DNA of 64,000 nucleotides from Mallotus nudiflorus (GCA_947683625.1 CANTUR010000155.1:992001-1056000); one strand, 5' to 3'. Positions 45,651-58,058 are shown, numbered from the stretch's first letter. Made by a program: numbers and translations. The notes: a model not told the origin generated them from the letters alone.

Positions 45651-46435
45651 GCAAATGAACCTGAAAAAATAAAAATGGTAAATCAACTAAAGCATAAAAT
45701 AATAAATTTAATCAATTATACAAGTGATTGTCCACTAAAGGTGAAGAAGTGAGGCTTAAAATTAATCTATCTTGTCATTGGATGAATGCAAACTTAGTTT
45801 CTTGGCAATAAACTGCAAACCATTCACTACCTAAGAAACACAAAGTTATGCATTCAACTAATTATTAAATAAATTGGTGGAAGCATCATCATTGCCTCAC
45901 ATAGGCTACAACAAATACAGGCACCAAATTATGTGTTTTAAAACTTAACCTTACTAAGCCTTATTAACAGAAGCTACCTAAGGATTTAAATGGCATAATC
46001 AAAACCTTGAGAGCTTATGGAAGTAGAGTTAAGATACTGCAATACAAAAAAATGGCACATATGTATTGTCAATTTGTCACAGACTGAATTCATTAACACA
46101 AAGTAGTAAAAAATAAGCACAGGTACTTAACTCTGCTAGAGCAAATATTAATCATAAGTGATCAATAGATAACACTCAATAGCAAGCAAACCATAAATTA
46201 GTATGTAATTCATGTGAAATAGAAAAGGAAAAAGAAGTTTAGGAAGTTTTACTGAGTATTAAGCAAACATGGACATAGGATAGAGATAACTGATTCAGCA
46301 TCAAGTTCCAATTGATGGGACTACTCCTCCAATTAGTAGGAGATCTGAGAAGAACAATAGATAAGAGAATGAGATATAAAACAAAATCAAGTTCTAAAAA
46401 AAAGAAAAATTTATTAAAGAAACTAACATATGTCA

Positions 46436-46888
46436 CTGACCTTTTTCAAATGCTTCTACTTCATCAATGTTTTCTTCAATAGACATATCAGTATTTGGAG
46501 TTTTAATCCAATCCTAAACGCATATCAATGCTTTAACCAGTTTTGGAGTTAAACTACTCCTAAAGGCATCAAGAAATCATCCACTAGTGCTAAAAGTAGA
46601 TTCTGAAGCAATTATCAAAATTGGAATGCCCAAAATATCACAAGCCATTTTGGAAAGAATGGGGAATCTTTTCGCATTTACCCTCCACCATTTTAGAATA
46701 TCAAATTTCCCCTCATCTTCCATTTTAATGCATGACTCAAATAAATATGATTCTAATTCACTTTTTTTGCTTCCACTCACTCTACTCTCTAGTTTGCTTT
46801 GCTTAAGTCTAGCTTTTAACATTGACATGGATTTATTACTTGGTTGCATAGTAGAAATAGTTAATTGGCTTCCATCAGTCACATTAAC
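46436..46888 (-). pseudogene. hAT transposase, C-terminal dimerisation domain
   Basis: The 46577-46882 frame encodes FDILKWWRVNAKRFPILSKM, then ACDILGIPILIIASESTFST, the hAT dimerisation motif (W......FP.L...A.D.L.IP....ASE..FS..G). It continues after frame changes as LQILICLL/EENIDEVEAFEKVSDI-like text to about 46436. This is the end of a RICESLEEPER-type hAT transposase. A solo LTR separates it from the upstream part, with TSD TTAAC. Confidence 0.9.
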
Positions 46889-47819
46889 TATTAGTGATAT
46901 GTACTAGGTCAATCATATATGACCATGTTTTGACTTTATCATTTTATTAATAAAAAGGCATTTTCATTATCTTTTTTTTGTTGTGATAATTACTTAAATA
47001 GTTAATTCTTCCTAAAGTCATCAAATATGTGACTTGATAATAAAACCCTTAGATTAAATATGAGTTCTATTCAAATTATCCGTAGTCATTATAATGTATG
47101 AAGGCTAGTATGGTGTTAACTGATGATTATGTTTTACTAATTATGAATATGAGATATTAAGTCAACCCATAGGTGCTTATTTAAGAAATAATATATTGGA
47201 TTGACCTATTATGAGAATACTATATAGATAATTTTCATAAGTAATTCTCATCATAGTAATACTGATTTAGTCCTTTGACCTCGAAATCACCATAGATTTC
47301 TACATAACTATTTTATATTTTAACACAATCTAACATTATCTTTAACTGGATGATAAAATAGATTGTTGTTGGATATGAAATGAGTTATGTGAGGAATGTG
47401 AGTGATTGAGAAGGAATTTATCCCTCATTTAATTTGAGTAAGATATCTATGGGCCCCTTGTTAAGATAAACTGAGGGAAATGCATGACCATGCTAAAGGG
47501 AATTGATAAAGAGTTATCATTCTTAGTCTACTTGGAATCCAGAAATAATATAATGAATTGTATAAGGATGATAGAAACTATGCCTTATATTCAATCAAGA
47601 TATCATGTGACAAAAGGACTATAATATTCATTATAAATTAGGTTATATCAGATTATCGACCTTCACATGACTTGGGTGGTCATAATGTATTGCTACATGA
47701 CTTGTAGGCCTAAATAGGGATTTCAGGCCCATTGCCAATATCATATGAACCTACAGGGTCACACACTTAAAACAGGCCCAAAACGAATATGGGTTCATCA
47801 AGCCCAATAAAGCTCTGTG

Positions 47820-47869
<50 letters not shown>

Positions 47870-48411
47870 CTAAGGTAATAGTTATCTTAAATAAATAGGA
47901 AACTATAAATAAATAAGTGGAATATACCAAAAACGTTTTTGTAAATGAGAAATTACCAAAAATTCATTTTAGTAAATGAAACTCTAATTGAGAGGTCTAT
48001 AAATATGACATATTCATTAGGGTTTCACATACATTTTATTTTTGCCACCTAAATTTGTTTTCTCTCCCTTTGAGAAAATAAAAAAACATAGAGTTCTTTA
48101 ATCATTGAGTTATGAGACAATCAAGAAAAAGGTGCTAGCACACACGTTCATTTTGATTTAAGGTTTGTTCATGTGGATACTTGTGAAGGACATATTCATT
48201 TAGAGACATATTAATCAGGCCTAAAAAAACTAAAAGCTCGAGGTAGTGTGTCACCGGAGTGAACCTCCTTTCGTCTTTCTATCATTCTTGAATCTATAGT
48301 AAGGTTTTTGGAAACCCTATATCAATCAATTAATTAAATCACATGGATCCTAGTTCGGGTTATGATTAAAATTTTAAATTTCTGTTGCATTTTGAATTAC
48401 ACAACCCAACA
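46889..48411 (+). mobile_element. Solo LTR, family A copy 3
   Basis: This 1523-bp copy starts TATTAGTGATATG (first base pair TG changed to TA), ends AACCCAACA, and is flanked by a perfect 5-bp duplication TTAAC (46884-46888 and 48412-48416). It shares its whole length with 13711-15234. It holds a (TA)n run of about 45 bases at 47822-47866 not seen at that length in the others. The hAT frame reads PTNAV|NVTDGS when it is disregarded. TATA-like CTATAAATATGACATA lies at about 47997. Confidence 0.88.
47821..47867. repeat. (TA)n microsatellite
   Basis: GTGTGTG followed by about 22 TA units lies within the family A solo LTR. Other shorter (TA)n runs are at 31724-31747, 31941-31957 and 51721-51748. 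Confidence 0.95.
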
Positions 48412-50095
48412 TTAACAGCATTAGTTGGAGTAGCAGTTTCATTAATAGAAGGCCCCTCATTCACATAATCGTTATATAATGCAAATAGAGCAGATTTAAC
48501 ATTGTCCAATAATTTCCCACTAATCAGATCACCATAAAGGTTGTTAAGAGAAAATTCCAAATAATTAAATTTATATTATGGATCAAGAACATTAGATATA
48601 AAAATAAAAAAGTTCATTTTTTCCTGATCTCCCCAATACTTATCAAATTTTGATTTCATATTTAGTCTCATATGCCTCATAGAAATATCATCAACACCCC
48701 TCAAATCATTTAGAAGATAGAACAACTCAATAATCTAAAAAAATGTATTTGAAGTGACATAATGAGAACTAGAGATTCTCAAAGTCATTTCATAGAAAAG
48801 CTTTAAAATTTAACCAAATTATTAGCACACTCCCAGTCATAAAATTCAGGCACATTGTCACCAAGGTTTGCTTTGAAAGAAGATTTATTCTTTTCATATA
48901 CTTTGAAAGTTTTCTTATAAATGCAAGCAAATTTGACCATCAGGTAAGTGGAATTCCAGCAAGTTGGCACATCAAGATATAAAGAACACTTAGCTTCAGT
49001 GCCAAGCAAATAAAAAAATTCTTTAAATTTTCTTAATCTAGAGGGGGAATGTCTAATGTATCCAACCACCTCCTTCACCCTTTTTTATAGATGTGTTCAC
49101 TTTTTTTAGGCCGTCATTAACAACCAAATTATAGAATATAAGCTACACACCTAATATTCATATATTTTGCTTTTATGCTACTCAATCCCTAGGTTAATAA
49201 TTTTTTTAAAAAAATAACATTGCACTATTATTGGAAGCAATATTATCAAGTGTCATAGTGAAAATAGTTTTCAATCCCCACTCAAGCAATGAGTTCTTTA
49301 GTGCCTTAGTAATATACTCACCTCGATAAGAAGAAAAAAGCACAAATGCAATTATTTTCTTATTAAGCTTATACTCATTGTCTATAAAATGTGCAGTAAT
49401 GCCCATATAGTTGATTTTTTGAATTAAGGTCTAAGAATCAATGGTTAGGTAAACTCTTTGGCTATTAGATTTGAAAAAGGATTTTAATTTTTGTCTTTCT
49501 TCAACAAAGATATTAAAAATATCCCTAATGCAAGTCCACTTAAATTGGATTTTAAAACGAGGGCATACAACACTCATGAATTTCCTAAACCCACCCCCTT
49601 TCACAAATTTAACAGGAAACTCATATGTGGCTATCATTTTAGCTAATGCATTTCTAATCAATTCCTAATCGAATTTCTAAGTTCCCATAATCGCTAAATT
49701 AGATGCAGAATTAGTAGGAGAAGCATTAGGCAAGTTTGAAAGTTAAAAGTTATTGCCTAGTTAATTTATCAATTGGGTTTTTAGAGTAAGTAAGCACATG
49801 ATTCCTTACGGATGACGTCCCATATTTTTTTGATTTAGCACCAAACATAGTAGCACAGTATATGCATTTACCTTTAACAACTTTTCCACCTTTCATTACT
49901 GGTTCAAAATGCTCCCAAGCTATAGATCTCTTATCCATTTGCTTTCATTTTTTTTTCACTCTATTTTGAAGCAGTTACAGTTGATTGTTCAACAGAAGCA
50001 TTAGGCTCTTGCTCAGTGTTTTAAGACGCTTCCACCATATTTACAGGATTGCCAATAGCAATGTTACTGCCACTGGTATCACCTAAAGGGTCCAT
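48412..50095 (-). pseudogene. hAT transposase, BED finger and catalytic part
   Basis: An ATG at 50095 opens MDPLGDTSGSNIAIGNP. The BED zinc finger SIAWEHFEPV, KGKCIYCATMFGAKSKKYGT, SSVRNHV lies at 49750-49938. Then come PVKFVKGGGFRKFMSVVCPR (49431-49661), VFVEERQ/YLTIDS, MGITAHFIDNEYKLNKKIIA (49206-49406), VPTCWNSTYLMVKFA (48803-49078) and DUF4413-like MEFSLNNLYGDL...LYNDYVNEG (48366-48560). The protein cuts hAT ends. The order matches RICESLEEPER-type hATs at nearly full length, broken by stops and frameshifts. Confidence 0.92.
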
Positions 50096-51755
50096 TTAGA
50101 TATAAAGGAGATCAACAGAAAAATGAAACACAATTAACAAACTTTTGGTAGATATTTAACACAATTCAACAATAACAAATTAATGAACACAATTAATCAA
50201 TTGTACATAGATAATGAACACAAATAAATGAAGACAAATTAATTTACACAATCAACCAACTGTTGCTACCAAATTAATAGAAATACAAATTAATATTTAA
50301 TTTCGGAGCAACAGTAGGTTGATTATGTTGAATTGGAATTACATATACTTAATTAATACTTATATTAGATAGTTATATAAATCAATATAATAGTTGTATA
50401 TAATAATTTGGATCTAGACAAATTCTACACACTCCTAGATAGAAACTTTAGAAATATTATGAAAAAGTTTAAAAAAATTTTGTTGATATTATTATAAAAA
50501 AAATTAAACTTATATTATATAAGTGAAAATATAATTATTATAAATTATTTCTAAAATTTAATTTATAATTATTATATATTATTTGAATAAAAAAATTTTG
50601 TTAAAAAAATTATAATTATTATAAATTATTTTTAAAATCTAATTTATAAAATAAACTTTAAATTAAATTATTAATTTTCTTATATATAATATATTAACAA
50701 AATTTTTAAAAAACTCTTTTGTAAATAATAAAAAACACGAAAAAAAATCAACAAAAAGCCAATATTGCACAGAACCCAAATCAATCAAATTTGATAATTG
50801 ACCAGTAACCAAAATGTTTTTTATCAACAAAAAATTTTAAATTTAACAAATATTAACAAAATATACCTTTGACCTTTTTTCCACTGAAGTTCGAAGGGTT
50901 AACAAAGCACAGATAATTAGATCAGCTCAAATTAATTACTTTCCACCTTAAGGGAATGCGATTTTAATCGTAGATCCAAACATGCAAACACAAAAAATTA
51001 CAAAAGTTAACTCCTTTTTTACTTTTCATAAAAAAATATGTATGAAAATTGATAAATTTCATAGATCTAAGATTAGCATTTACCTTTTTGCTAATCCTTC
51101 AAATTTTTAACAAGGAAGAAAGAATCAAAGAACTATATACACTAACACTCAACTGCAAACTAGTAACTAAAAAAAACAATGACGTCTCCATTTTCATTGA
51201 AGGTACTGAAGTATATTGAAGGATCTACACTTCCACCGTTATAGAAACAACAAAGTATAAGGAAGGACACAATACAAGAAATCAAGATAAGATAGAGATC
51301 AAAGCATAAGCATCAAGGTGAGAAGAAACAGGTTTAGAGAAGACAAAAAGATTAGGGTTACTGAAGATTCGAGAACTAGGGAAAGGGAGGGAGGTGGAGA
51401 GAACAAGGGAGGCAGAGAGAATCCTATATATTTAGGGTTTCATCTGGGGCAGGCGAAGTGAGAAATAAGGAGAGGAGTATGAAAGAGAGGTATTTATATA
51501 TAAGGTTAAAAATTAAGGTTTTAGAGAAGGGAAACAATACATCGTTTCCATTACATATATATGTATATATATATATGAGGGGATCATGGCTTTTACTTAT
51601 AGGTAAACCTGTAAGTGAAGGAAAGAACAACTATAAGTTAAGGTTTCAATAGAGTTGAACCCACATCCAAGAAGGGCCTTCTTTTTTCCTCTTAGGGTAG
51701 CCCCGTAGAAGATCATTAAAAAATATATATATATATATATATATATATCTTACTC
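50096..51755. other. Non-coding flank of hAT element
   Basis: No coding motif is seen. From 50340 to 50720 the DNA is simple AT-rich with repeats of ATTATAAATTATTT(C/T)(T/A)AAA. I searched for a hAT end (CACACCCCTA-like) to pair with 44962 and found none. Near 51360-51430 there is a GAGGGAGAGA purine-rich stretch. The pararetrovirus block begins at about 51756. Confidence 0.4.
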
Positions 51756-51815
51756 TATATCTAAATCTTCTTCTATATCTAAATCTTCTTTTGTATCTAA
51801 ATCTTCCTCTAATGA
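51756..51815 (-). repeat. Three 18-bp coding repeats at the pararetrovirus end
   Basis: (C)TATATCTAAATCTTCTT(C/T) is repeated three times in a row at the edge of partial copy C, with the third unit grading into unit A-like sequence. On the minus strand it would encode an acidic (E/D)EDLD(I/T) repeat. The equivalent site in unit A (near 60826-60840) has one unit, so the array expanded in this copy. Confidence 0.75.
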
Positions 51816-53282
51816 AAATTCAGTTATTTCCATTGTATTTATTTGTTCTTCTATGCCATTTGTTTCTAATTTATTAATTAAATTTAATATTTCTTTAGAA
51901 TTAGTTTATGTGCTAAAAATTCCAATTTTATTTCATTCTTTATTATTATATTCAATTTATGAATATTTTTGTCTTTTTGGATTAATTATTTGTAATATTT
52001 TAGGATTTCTGATTACTATATTTTTAATTTTTACAATTTCCTCTTTAAGTACTTCTATTTGTTCTTTAATATTATTATAATATAAATTATTTATATAGAA
52101 ATTAGTATTATTTTGTCTTACTAATAATTGTTGTATTATATATAATCCTATAGGGATTACTACTCCTATAGATTCTTTATCATAAGTCCTAGCATTTTCT
52201 AGTGCTGCTTTATAAACAAAAGATTCTTCTAAGGGCATTTAATTAATTAATTTGCTTATAAATTTCTTCATATCTAAAAGTCATTTTTTTAATTAAAATT
52301 TAGTCTATTTTTTATAATTTTATACACATCATGATTATTATCATGTTCCCAAATCTATTTTATATCTTCTCTACATATATTTGCATGTTTATTTACTAAG
52401 AATAAAATTTTTTCTTTAGTATATAATTTTTTTACTAAGATGTCAAAATTTTGTATTAGATTTTCCATTATTTCCTTGTTCTAGCTAATTTATTAAGTCT
52501 AATACATTTTTATATACTTTCCCAATATTTTTTATGCATATATTCATAACTAGAATGTGTACTACCATGTTTAATAAGTCGAATTTTACTTTCTTTACTT
52601 ATTTTAACATAGATTTTTACTAATTTTAAACATTCTTCTAAATTAAATGAATATTCCTCTATATCTTAATTATTCATTTTATGGGTCTAAATTTCCTTCA
52701 CTAATAATAGTGTTTATAGTATCTCTAAAAATTGTTAATACCATTATTTTATTATTATATTTTACAATATTTAAAATTTTTAGCATATTTTGACTTTTGA
52801 AAAATTCTTGAGTCTCTCTTTTTGCACTATGATTTTATCTATTTCATTCCTTAATAATGTCATAACTGATAACTGACTCCAATCTAATATACACATATTA
52901 TCTAAAATTTTATCTATTGTAGAACTCATGATAAACTAATAGTTAAAATTTCTTTTACTAATAATTTTATCCTATATTATTAGTCTAATATTTTTTCTAA
53001 AATTGTAATTATTTTTTTAGACTTTCTTTATTTTCTTGCAATTCTAATAATTTATTATATAAATAATTTCCAAAGTTTGTTATCATATCAATTACCAAAT
53101 TTTCTACAATATTACCTTCTATACTATGATTATTATGTGATTCTTTATAGTTACAAAATATTGTATTATAGTTAAAATTTTAACTTATTTGTTCATTATT
53201 ACTACTAATTCCTATTAACAAATCTTCAAATTTTCTTTTCATTTTTTCTGGATTCTCTACAAATTATTTTTTCAACCTATAT
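51756..53282 (-). mobile_element. Endogenous pararetrovirus, partial copy C (ORF1 and coat N-terminus)
   Basis: This matches 60820-62285 in the same orientation. From the primer site at 53283 it runs through ORF1 (start 52929, broken) to the coat-region frame at 51957-52238 (MPLEESFVYKAALENARTYD, coiled-coil ELREEI-like text). It ends in an 18-bp repeat at 51756-51815. It is a truncated caulimovirid copy, with frameshifts in both ORFs. Host DNA with a (TA)n run follows at 51721-51748. Confidence 0.85.
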
Positions 53283-53294
53283 GCTCTGATATCA
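53283..53294 (-). other. Pararetrovirus primer-binding site, copy C
   Basis: The minus strand reads TGATATCAGAGC followed by ATATAGG, one mismatch from the initiator-Met tRNA site. In caulimovirids this marks the minus-strand DNA start and the conventional genome origin. The sites at 54955-54966 and 62286-62297 are its counterparts. Confidence 0.8.
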
Positions 53295-53920
53295 TAATAA
53301 AGATATAAGCATGAAAGATAGATAAACTGTCAAATAATAGACAAACTATCAAAAATTCACAGTATAAATTAAAATTTCACAAAAGAAAGTTAATATATCT
53401 ATGAATGAGTAATTCATACAAGCATTCAAATTATGGACCAAAAAATATAAAAAAAAAGTAAAAGAACTTACAAATAGATAGCTTTCTATTCAAAATTCAT
53501 AGTAATTTTATTCATATAAATTTTATAAAAGTCTATATCTAAAATATCTAAGTTTCTACATATTTCTACATTTAGTCACATTCAAACTTTTGAACAAATA
53601 GCATTGCTACTAAGTTAATTTTTTTACATCTAAACTATGTTTTTTTACTACTAATTTTCTTTCTTTTCTTTTTAGTTCAACACTTGACACTACACCTTTT
53701 TTAGTATAACACTTGTCTATATTTTATATTATTACAAAACTTTTTTTTAAATAGGTAATATTAATTTTTTGACAGCTATATCTGCTACTAGCATGTTCTT
53801 CTTACAAAAATTACAATAATATTTTTCTTTTAATATTATCTACATGCTTTACTGAGGCCATAACTTTTTCTTCTATAAAAGATCTATATCATGCTTCTAT
53901 CTTCTTTGGTCTATTCATTA
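53295..53920 (-). mobile_element. Pararetrovirus leader and end of last ORF, copy C
   Basis: About 625 bases match 54967-55640. The segment holds the non-coding leader before the primer site and the tail of the last ORF with YYCNFCKKNMLVADI-like text. At about 53920, immediately after TCTATTCAT, the match to unit A stops and an inverted coat segment begins. Confidence 0.85.
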
Positions 53921-54778
53921 TTAAATTTAATTACTGAATTAGAAACAAATGTCATAGAAGAATAAATAAATACAATGGAAATAACTATTTTCATTAGTGG
54001 AAGATTTAGATACATAAGAAAATTTAGATACAAAGGAAGAAATTTTAATGAATGAAACAAAATTTCAACCCATAGCACCTATAGCACCAATAAAATATCC
54101 AACTATAAAATAAGATATTGAATCTTCAAATAGACTTGAAGAAAGAATAATAGAAAATCAAAATTATAAAGTAGAAGTATATTGGCTAAAAAGAATATGT
54201 GAAAATATGGCAGAAGAAATAAAAAAATTGGACAAGAATGAATTCAACCATAATAATAGGAAGAGATTTACAAGTTTCAAAGGAAAAATTATTATTACAA
54301 TAGACGTTATTAGGAATTTTAGCTAATTGGTTTGAACAATTACCAGAAACTGAAAAAATAGGAATAGAAAATGCAACTACAAATATAGAATTAGTTAGAG
54401 AATATGAAAAATTATTATTAAAACATTTTACATATAAAGAAGTAATAATTTCATAAAATACTTATAAGGAATATTTAGCTAAATTACAAATATATGATAT
54501 AAATTATTTTAAAGAGTATGCATGTAAATTCGAAGAATATTATATAAAAGAACAAACAGACCAAACACATAAAATATATTTAAACTTATTATTTCATAAA
54601 TTACTAGCACCATAGGGAAATAGAATATCAAAAAAATATGTTGATATAAATATTGCGGAAGATTTTTTGGGAATAAAAATTGTTTTTGCATAATGGTATT
54701 TAGAGATAGAATGTATGTCATTAAATGAATATAGATTAATGTATAAACAAACTAAAAATAAATAGAATCTAAATTGTA
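53921..54778 (+). mobile_element. Inverted coat-region segment of the pararetrovirus
   Basis: About 858 bases on the plus strand match 60070-60925 read in reverse. They share ATTAAATTTAATTA(A/C)TGAAT at the start, ICENMAEEIKKLD-type coat text near 54200, and a stretch around 54730-54775 (AAATGAATATAGATTAATGTAT). It is flanked on both sides by minus-strand copies, so it is an inversion within the array. Stops break it after about 110 codons. Confidence 0.88.
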
Positions 54779-54966
54779 AATTTATTACCTTCTATACTAT
54801 GATTATTATGTGATTCTTTTTATTTACAAATATTATATTACCGTCAAAATCTTAACCTATTTGGTCATTATTACTACTAATTCCTATTAACAAATCTTCA
54901 AATTTTCTTTTCATTTTTTCTGGATTTTCTGCAAATTCTTTTATTAACCTATATGCTCTGACACCA
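54779..54966 (-). mobile_element. Pararetrovirus copy B: primer site and 190 bases of 5' end
   Basis: The primer site TGGTGTCAGAGC (54955-54966) and the following sequence match 53110-53294 and 62130-62297. It is cut at 54778 by the inverted segment. This site also closes the full-length unit A, giving a head-to-tail junction of two genome copies. Confidence 0.85.
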
Positions 54967-55457
54967 TAATAAGGATACATGCATGAAAGATAGGCAAACT
55001 GTTAAATGATAGACAAACTATCAAAAATTCACAGTATAAATTAAAATTTCATAGAAGAAAGTTAATATAATTATGAATAAGTAATTCATACAAGTATTCA
55101 AACCATGGATCAAAAAATATAGAAAGAGTAAGAGAACTTTCAAATAGATAGCTTTCTACTTAAATTTCATAGTAATTTTATTCATATAAATTTTTTTTCT
55201 TCTTGTTTTTTGTTACATTCTTCTATGTTACAAACTCATACATATAGAAGACTATATCTAAAATTTATAAGTTTCTACATGTTTGTACATTTAGTCATGT
55301 TCAAACTTTTAGACATATAGCATTGCTATTAAGTTAATTTTTCTACACCTAAACTAGGCTTTTTGACTACTAATTTTTTTTCTTTTTAGTTCAACACATT
55401 GCATTACACCTTTTTTAGTACAACACTTGTCCATATTTTACATTATTACAATACTTT
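54967..55457 (-). promoter_or_regulatory. Pararetrovirus intergenic leader/promoter region
   Basis: This is the non-coding stretch between the last ORF of unit A and the next primer site, present in part at 53295-53780 and 62298-62380. A TATA-like CCTATATAAAAAA lies on the minus strand at about 55456-55468. In caulimovirids the pregenomic RNA promoter sits in this interval. Its activity here is unknown. Confidence 0.55.
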
Positions 55458-56587
55458 TTTTATATAGGTAATATTAATTTTTTGATAGTTATGTCTGCTA
55501 CTAACATGTTCTTTTTACAAAAAGTACAATAATGTTTTTCTTCTGATATCATCAGTCTACAGTACTATTTACGTACTTTGTCTAGGGCCATAACTTTTCC
55601 TTCTACAAAATATTTGTACCATGCTTTTATTTTTGTTGTCTATTCATCTATTTTTGGCTGCTTTTGGAGTAGATAAGATTTTTACTGTTAAAGTAGTACT
55701 CCCAATGGCTAGACTCTATAGCCATCCATCTTTAGTTCTTTATAAATCACTTTCATACTAATAGCTTTAATGAAAGGCATACTATTCTAGAGTTCGTCCT
55801 CTGTGATTTCTTTAGTTTGTTCCTCCATCATCCATGGTTATTGTGTTATTCCAAATTTAAGTACTGTCATTGGCTGACACAAGGACTAATTTCTTCTAAA
55901 TTCTAGAATTGTCTGATAAAATCTCATATATATATCTGCTTATTTTTTACTAAATTCTGGAACCTTTTTGCTGATTGTTGGATGCATGCTAATAATTGAC
56001 TAAGTTCTTCTTGACTAAGGCTTGGATAAATACAATGAAGAAACTCATAATCATAAAAATTTCATACTGTGTTTGGATTTGCAGTTTAGTAAATAGTAAC
56101 TTTGTTAAAATTCTTCCAATATACTAAAATCATCCAAGGAATATTGGATTTTGGTCATGAAATATACTAGATCAAAGTATAGAAATTTTTGAAATAATTA
56201 TTCTTATAGCGAGTGACTGTTATAAACAAATCACCCTTTAGTTCTTCTTTAACTTTTTTTTGAGTAATTTGGGCTAATACTATGCTGAGAAATTCTTTTT
56301 TCTAATTCATCTTCTTTGGATGTAATATTTTCTTCTAATTTGAATTTACCTCTTTCTTTTTCTTTGGATCTATTTTCCTCCATCTCCTGCTTAGTACTGT
56401 TTTATGCTATTATGGTGAAATCTTCTTTAAAATCAGATTTTCCATAAGTTAGTTCTGATACAAGTCGCTTCAGCTTTTCATTCTCTAACAATAATTGGTT
56501 CAACTTTTGTTCTAATTTTAAATGTTTATCAAGAAACTGGTCCATTTGAAATAATATTGTTATTAGTTCTAGATAAGAAATTAGCAA
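55458..56587 (-). pseudogene. Pararetrovirus last ORF (possible transactivator/inclusion protein)
   Basis: The frame starts with a coiled coil (MDQFLDKHLKLEQ, LLENEKLKRLVSEL; 56402-56587). It continues, with breaks, through a central part near 55650-56250 and ends with KHYCTFCKKNMLVADI (near 55500), a Cys-pair motif. Position after RNase H and the separate ORF match the place of the transactivator/viroplasmin gene in cavemo- and solendoviruses. Sequence identity to that family is not proven by eye. Several stops and frameshifts are present. Confidence 0.5.
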
Positions 56588-56619
56588 GAAAATTCTTTTT
56601 ACCTTCTATATATTTAGTA

Positions 56620-56960
56620 TTATAAGCATAATCTGATAAATAAGATTGTCATTTTAAAATTCTTTTATTAAGATTATTAGCTGGTATTCTTTTTAACCAA
56701 GATATTATTGTTCTGTTATCAGTTTCTATAATAAATTCAGATTCACAAATCATTAATTCAAAGCTCTTTATTGCCTTTATTACTGCTAACATTTCTTTTT
56801 CATTTGAAGAATAATTTTGTTCAGCTTTATTAAAATTTCCTGAATTATATTTACAAATTTTTTTATCTTTATCTTTTTCTTTAAAAGTTAAAGTTGTTTC
56901 CCATCCTATGTCACTTGTATCTGTTGTTATTATCTATCACATGTTCATGTTAGTAGTGAT
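56620..56960 (-). pseudogene. Pararetrovirus RNase H domain
   Basis: Minus-strand text carries the RNase H motifs: DTSDIGWG-like start near 56925, SSNEKEMLAVIKAIKSFELM (near 56760-56820) with the catalytic Glu, and IIETDNRTIISWLKRIPANN (near 56690-56740) with the TD. The domain removes RNA from the RNA-DNA hybrid. The frame shows stops and at least one shift. Confidence 0.8.
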
Positions 56961-57990
56961 AAGGGTGGAATCTTTTTACAGATTTCTTTTTTCTTTTTTA
57001 TTAATAATTCATCTTTTTCTGTTCAATCTAATTTTTTATTCTTTTTCAATTTTTTCTTAAAACTAGTCAAAATATAAGATAAATTTGGAATATATTCTTT
57101 ACACACGTTTAATAATCCTAATAATGATTGTAGTTGTTTATTTTTTTATTTTTTAAGAAATTCTAATAATTTCTGGGCTATGTGAGGTTATAATTTGATT
57201 CCTTTATTATTAATTATTGATCCTAAAAATTCTATTTATATTTTAGCAATTTTACTCTTTTCTTTTCCTAAAACTAATAATTTTTCTTCACATCTTTCTA
57301 TGAATAATAATATGCGTCTAAAATGTTCTTCTAATGTATTGTAATTAATCAAAATATCATCAATATATGCTAAAGTAAATTTTTTTAATGGTTCTATCAT
57401 TTCATTAGTAAATTTTTGAAATTCAAGTATCCAAAAGGTAAAATATTATTTCATATAATCTTTGAGGTGTAATAAATGTTGTCTAATGTTTATCTTTTTC
57501 TTTTAACTTACAGTGGTAAAATCCTGATTTATCAAAAGTGAAAAATTAATTTTTATTTTCTAATATTCTAAATAATACATATTTATTTGGTATTAGATAA
57601 GAATATCTATTACATAGATTATTAAGTAATTTATAATTTATGACTAATCTAGTTATTTCTCTTTTTTATTTAGAGTGTTTATTTATTGCAAAGGCACTAC
57701 AACTATGTTGACTAGTAGACGGAATGTAAAATCATTTTTTCAACATTTCTTGAATATGAATTTCATATTCTTTTAATGTTATTGATGTTGCTTTTATTTG
57801 TTTTCCTTTAATAATTTTATTTTTATTTTCTTTCTTAATTTTTATTGGTATAATTGTTTTATGTTTTTTCTATTTTTCTAAGGGGTTTTCTCCTTCTAAA
57901 TTATTTATGTTTTCTAATTTTTTACTTTCTATTTGTGTTTGGTATATTTATATACTGCAGTTTAATTCTAAAGTTATGTTTTCTATAATA
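56961..57990 (-). pseudogene. Pararetrovirus reverse transcriptase domain
   Basis: The catalytic YIDDILI is intact at 57356-57367. It is followed by EEHFRRILLFIERCEEKLLV and the thumb-like FLGLLNVCKEYIPN-type text near 57100. Upstream finger motifs are fragmentary at 57500-57900, with several stops. This domain copies the pregenomic RNA. It lies in the same unit as protease and RNase H, in the usual caulimovirid order. Confidence 0.85.
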
Positions 57991-58058
57991 TTATTTTCTT
58001 TTTGTGTTATATGGACTCCACCATGCATCCGGTTGCGCAGTTGAGAATTAGTTAATCT

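Larger units (their letters stand above)
44576..46435. other. Non-coding; probable 3' flank of hAT element
   Basis: No gene is supported. TAGGGGTGTGTATC at 44962-44975 resembles a hAT terminal inverted repeat, followed by GGGTC/GGGTT-rich subterminal DNA to about 45130. That suits the 3' end of the minus-strand hAT. The 8-bp target duplication could not be tested because no opposite end was found. Confidence 0.4.

Noticed and set aside
46587..46907. 106-aa plus-strand frame
   Set aside because: Antisense of the hAT dimerisation domain.
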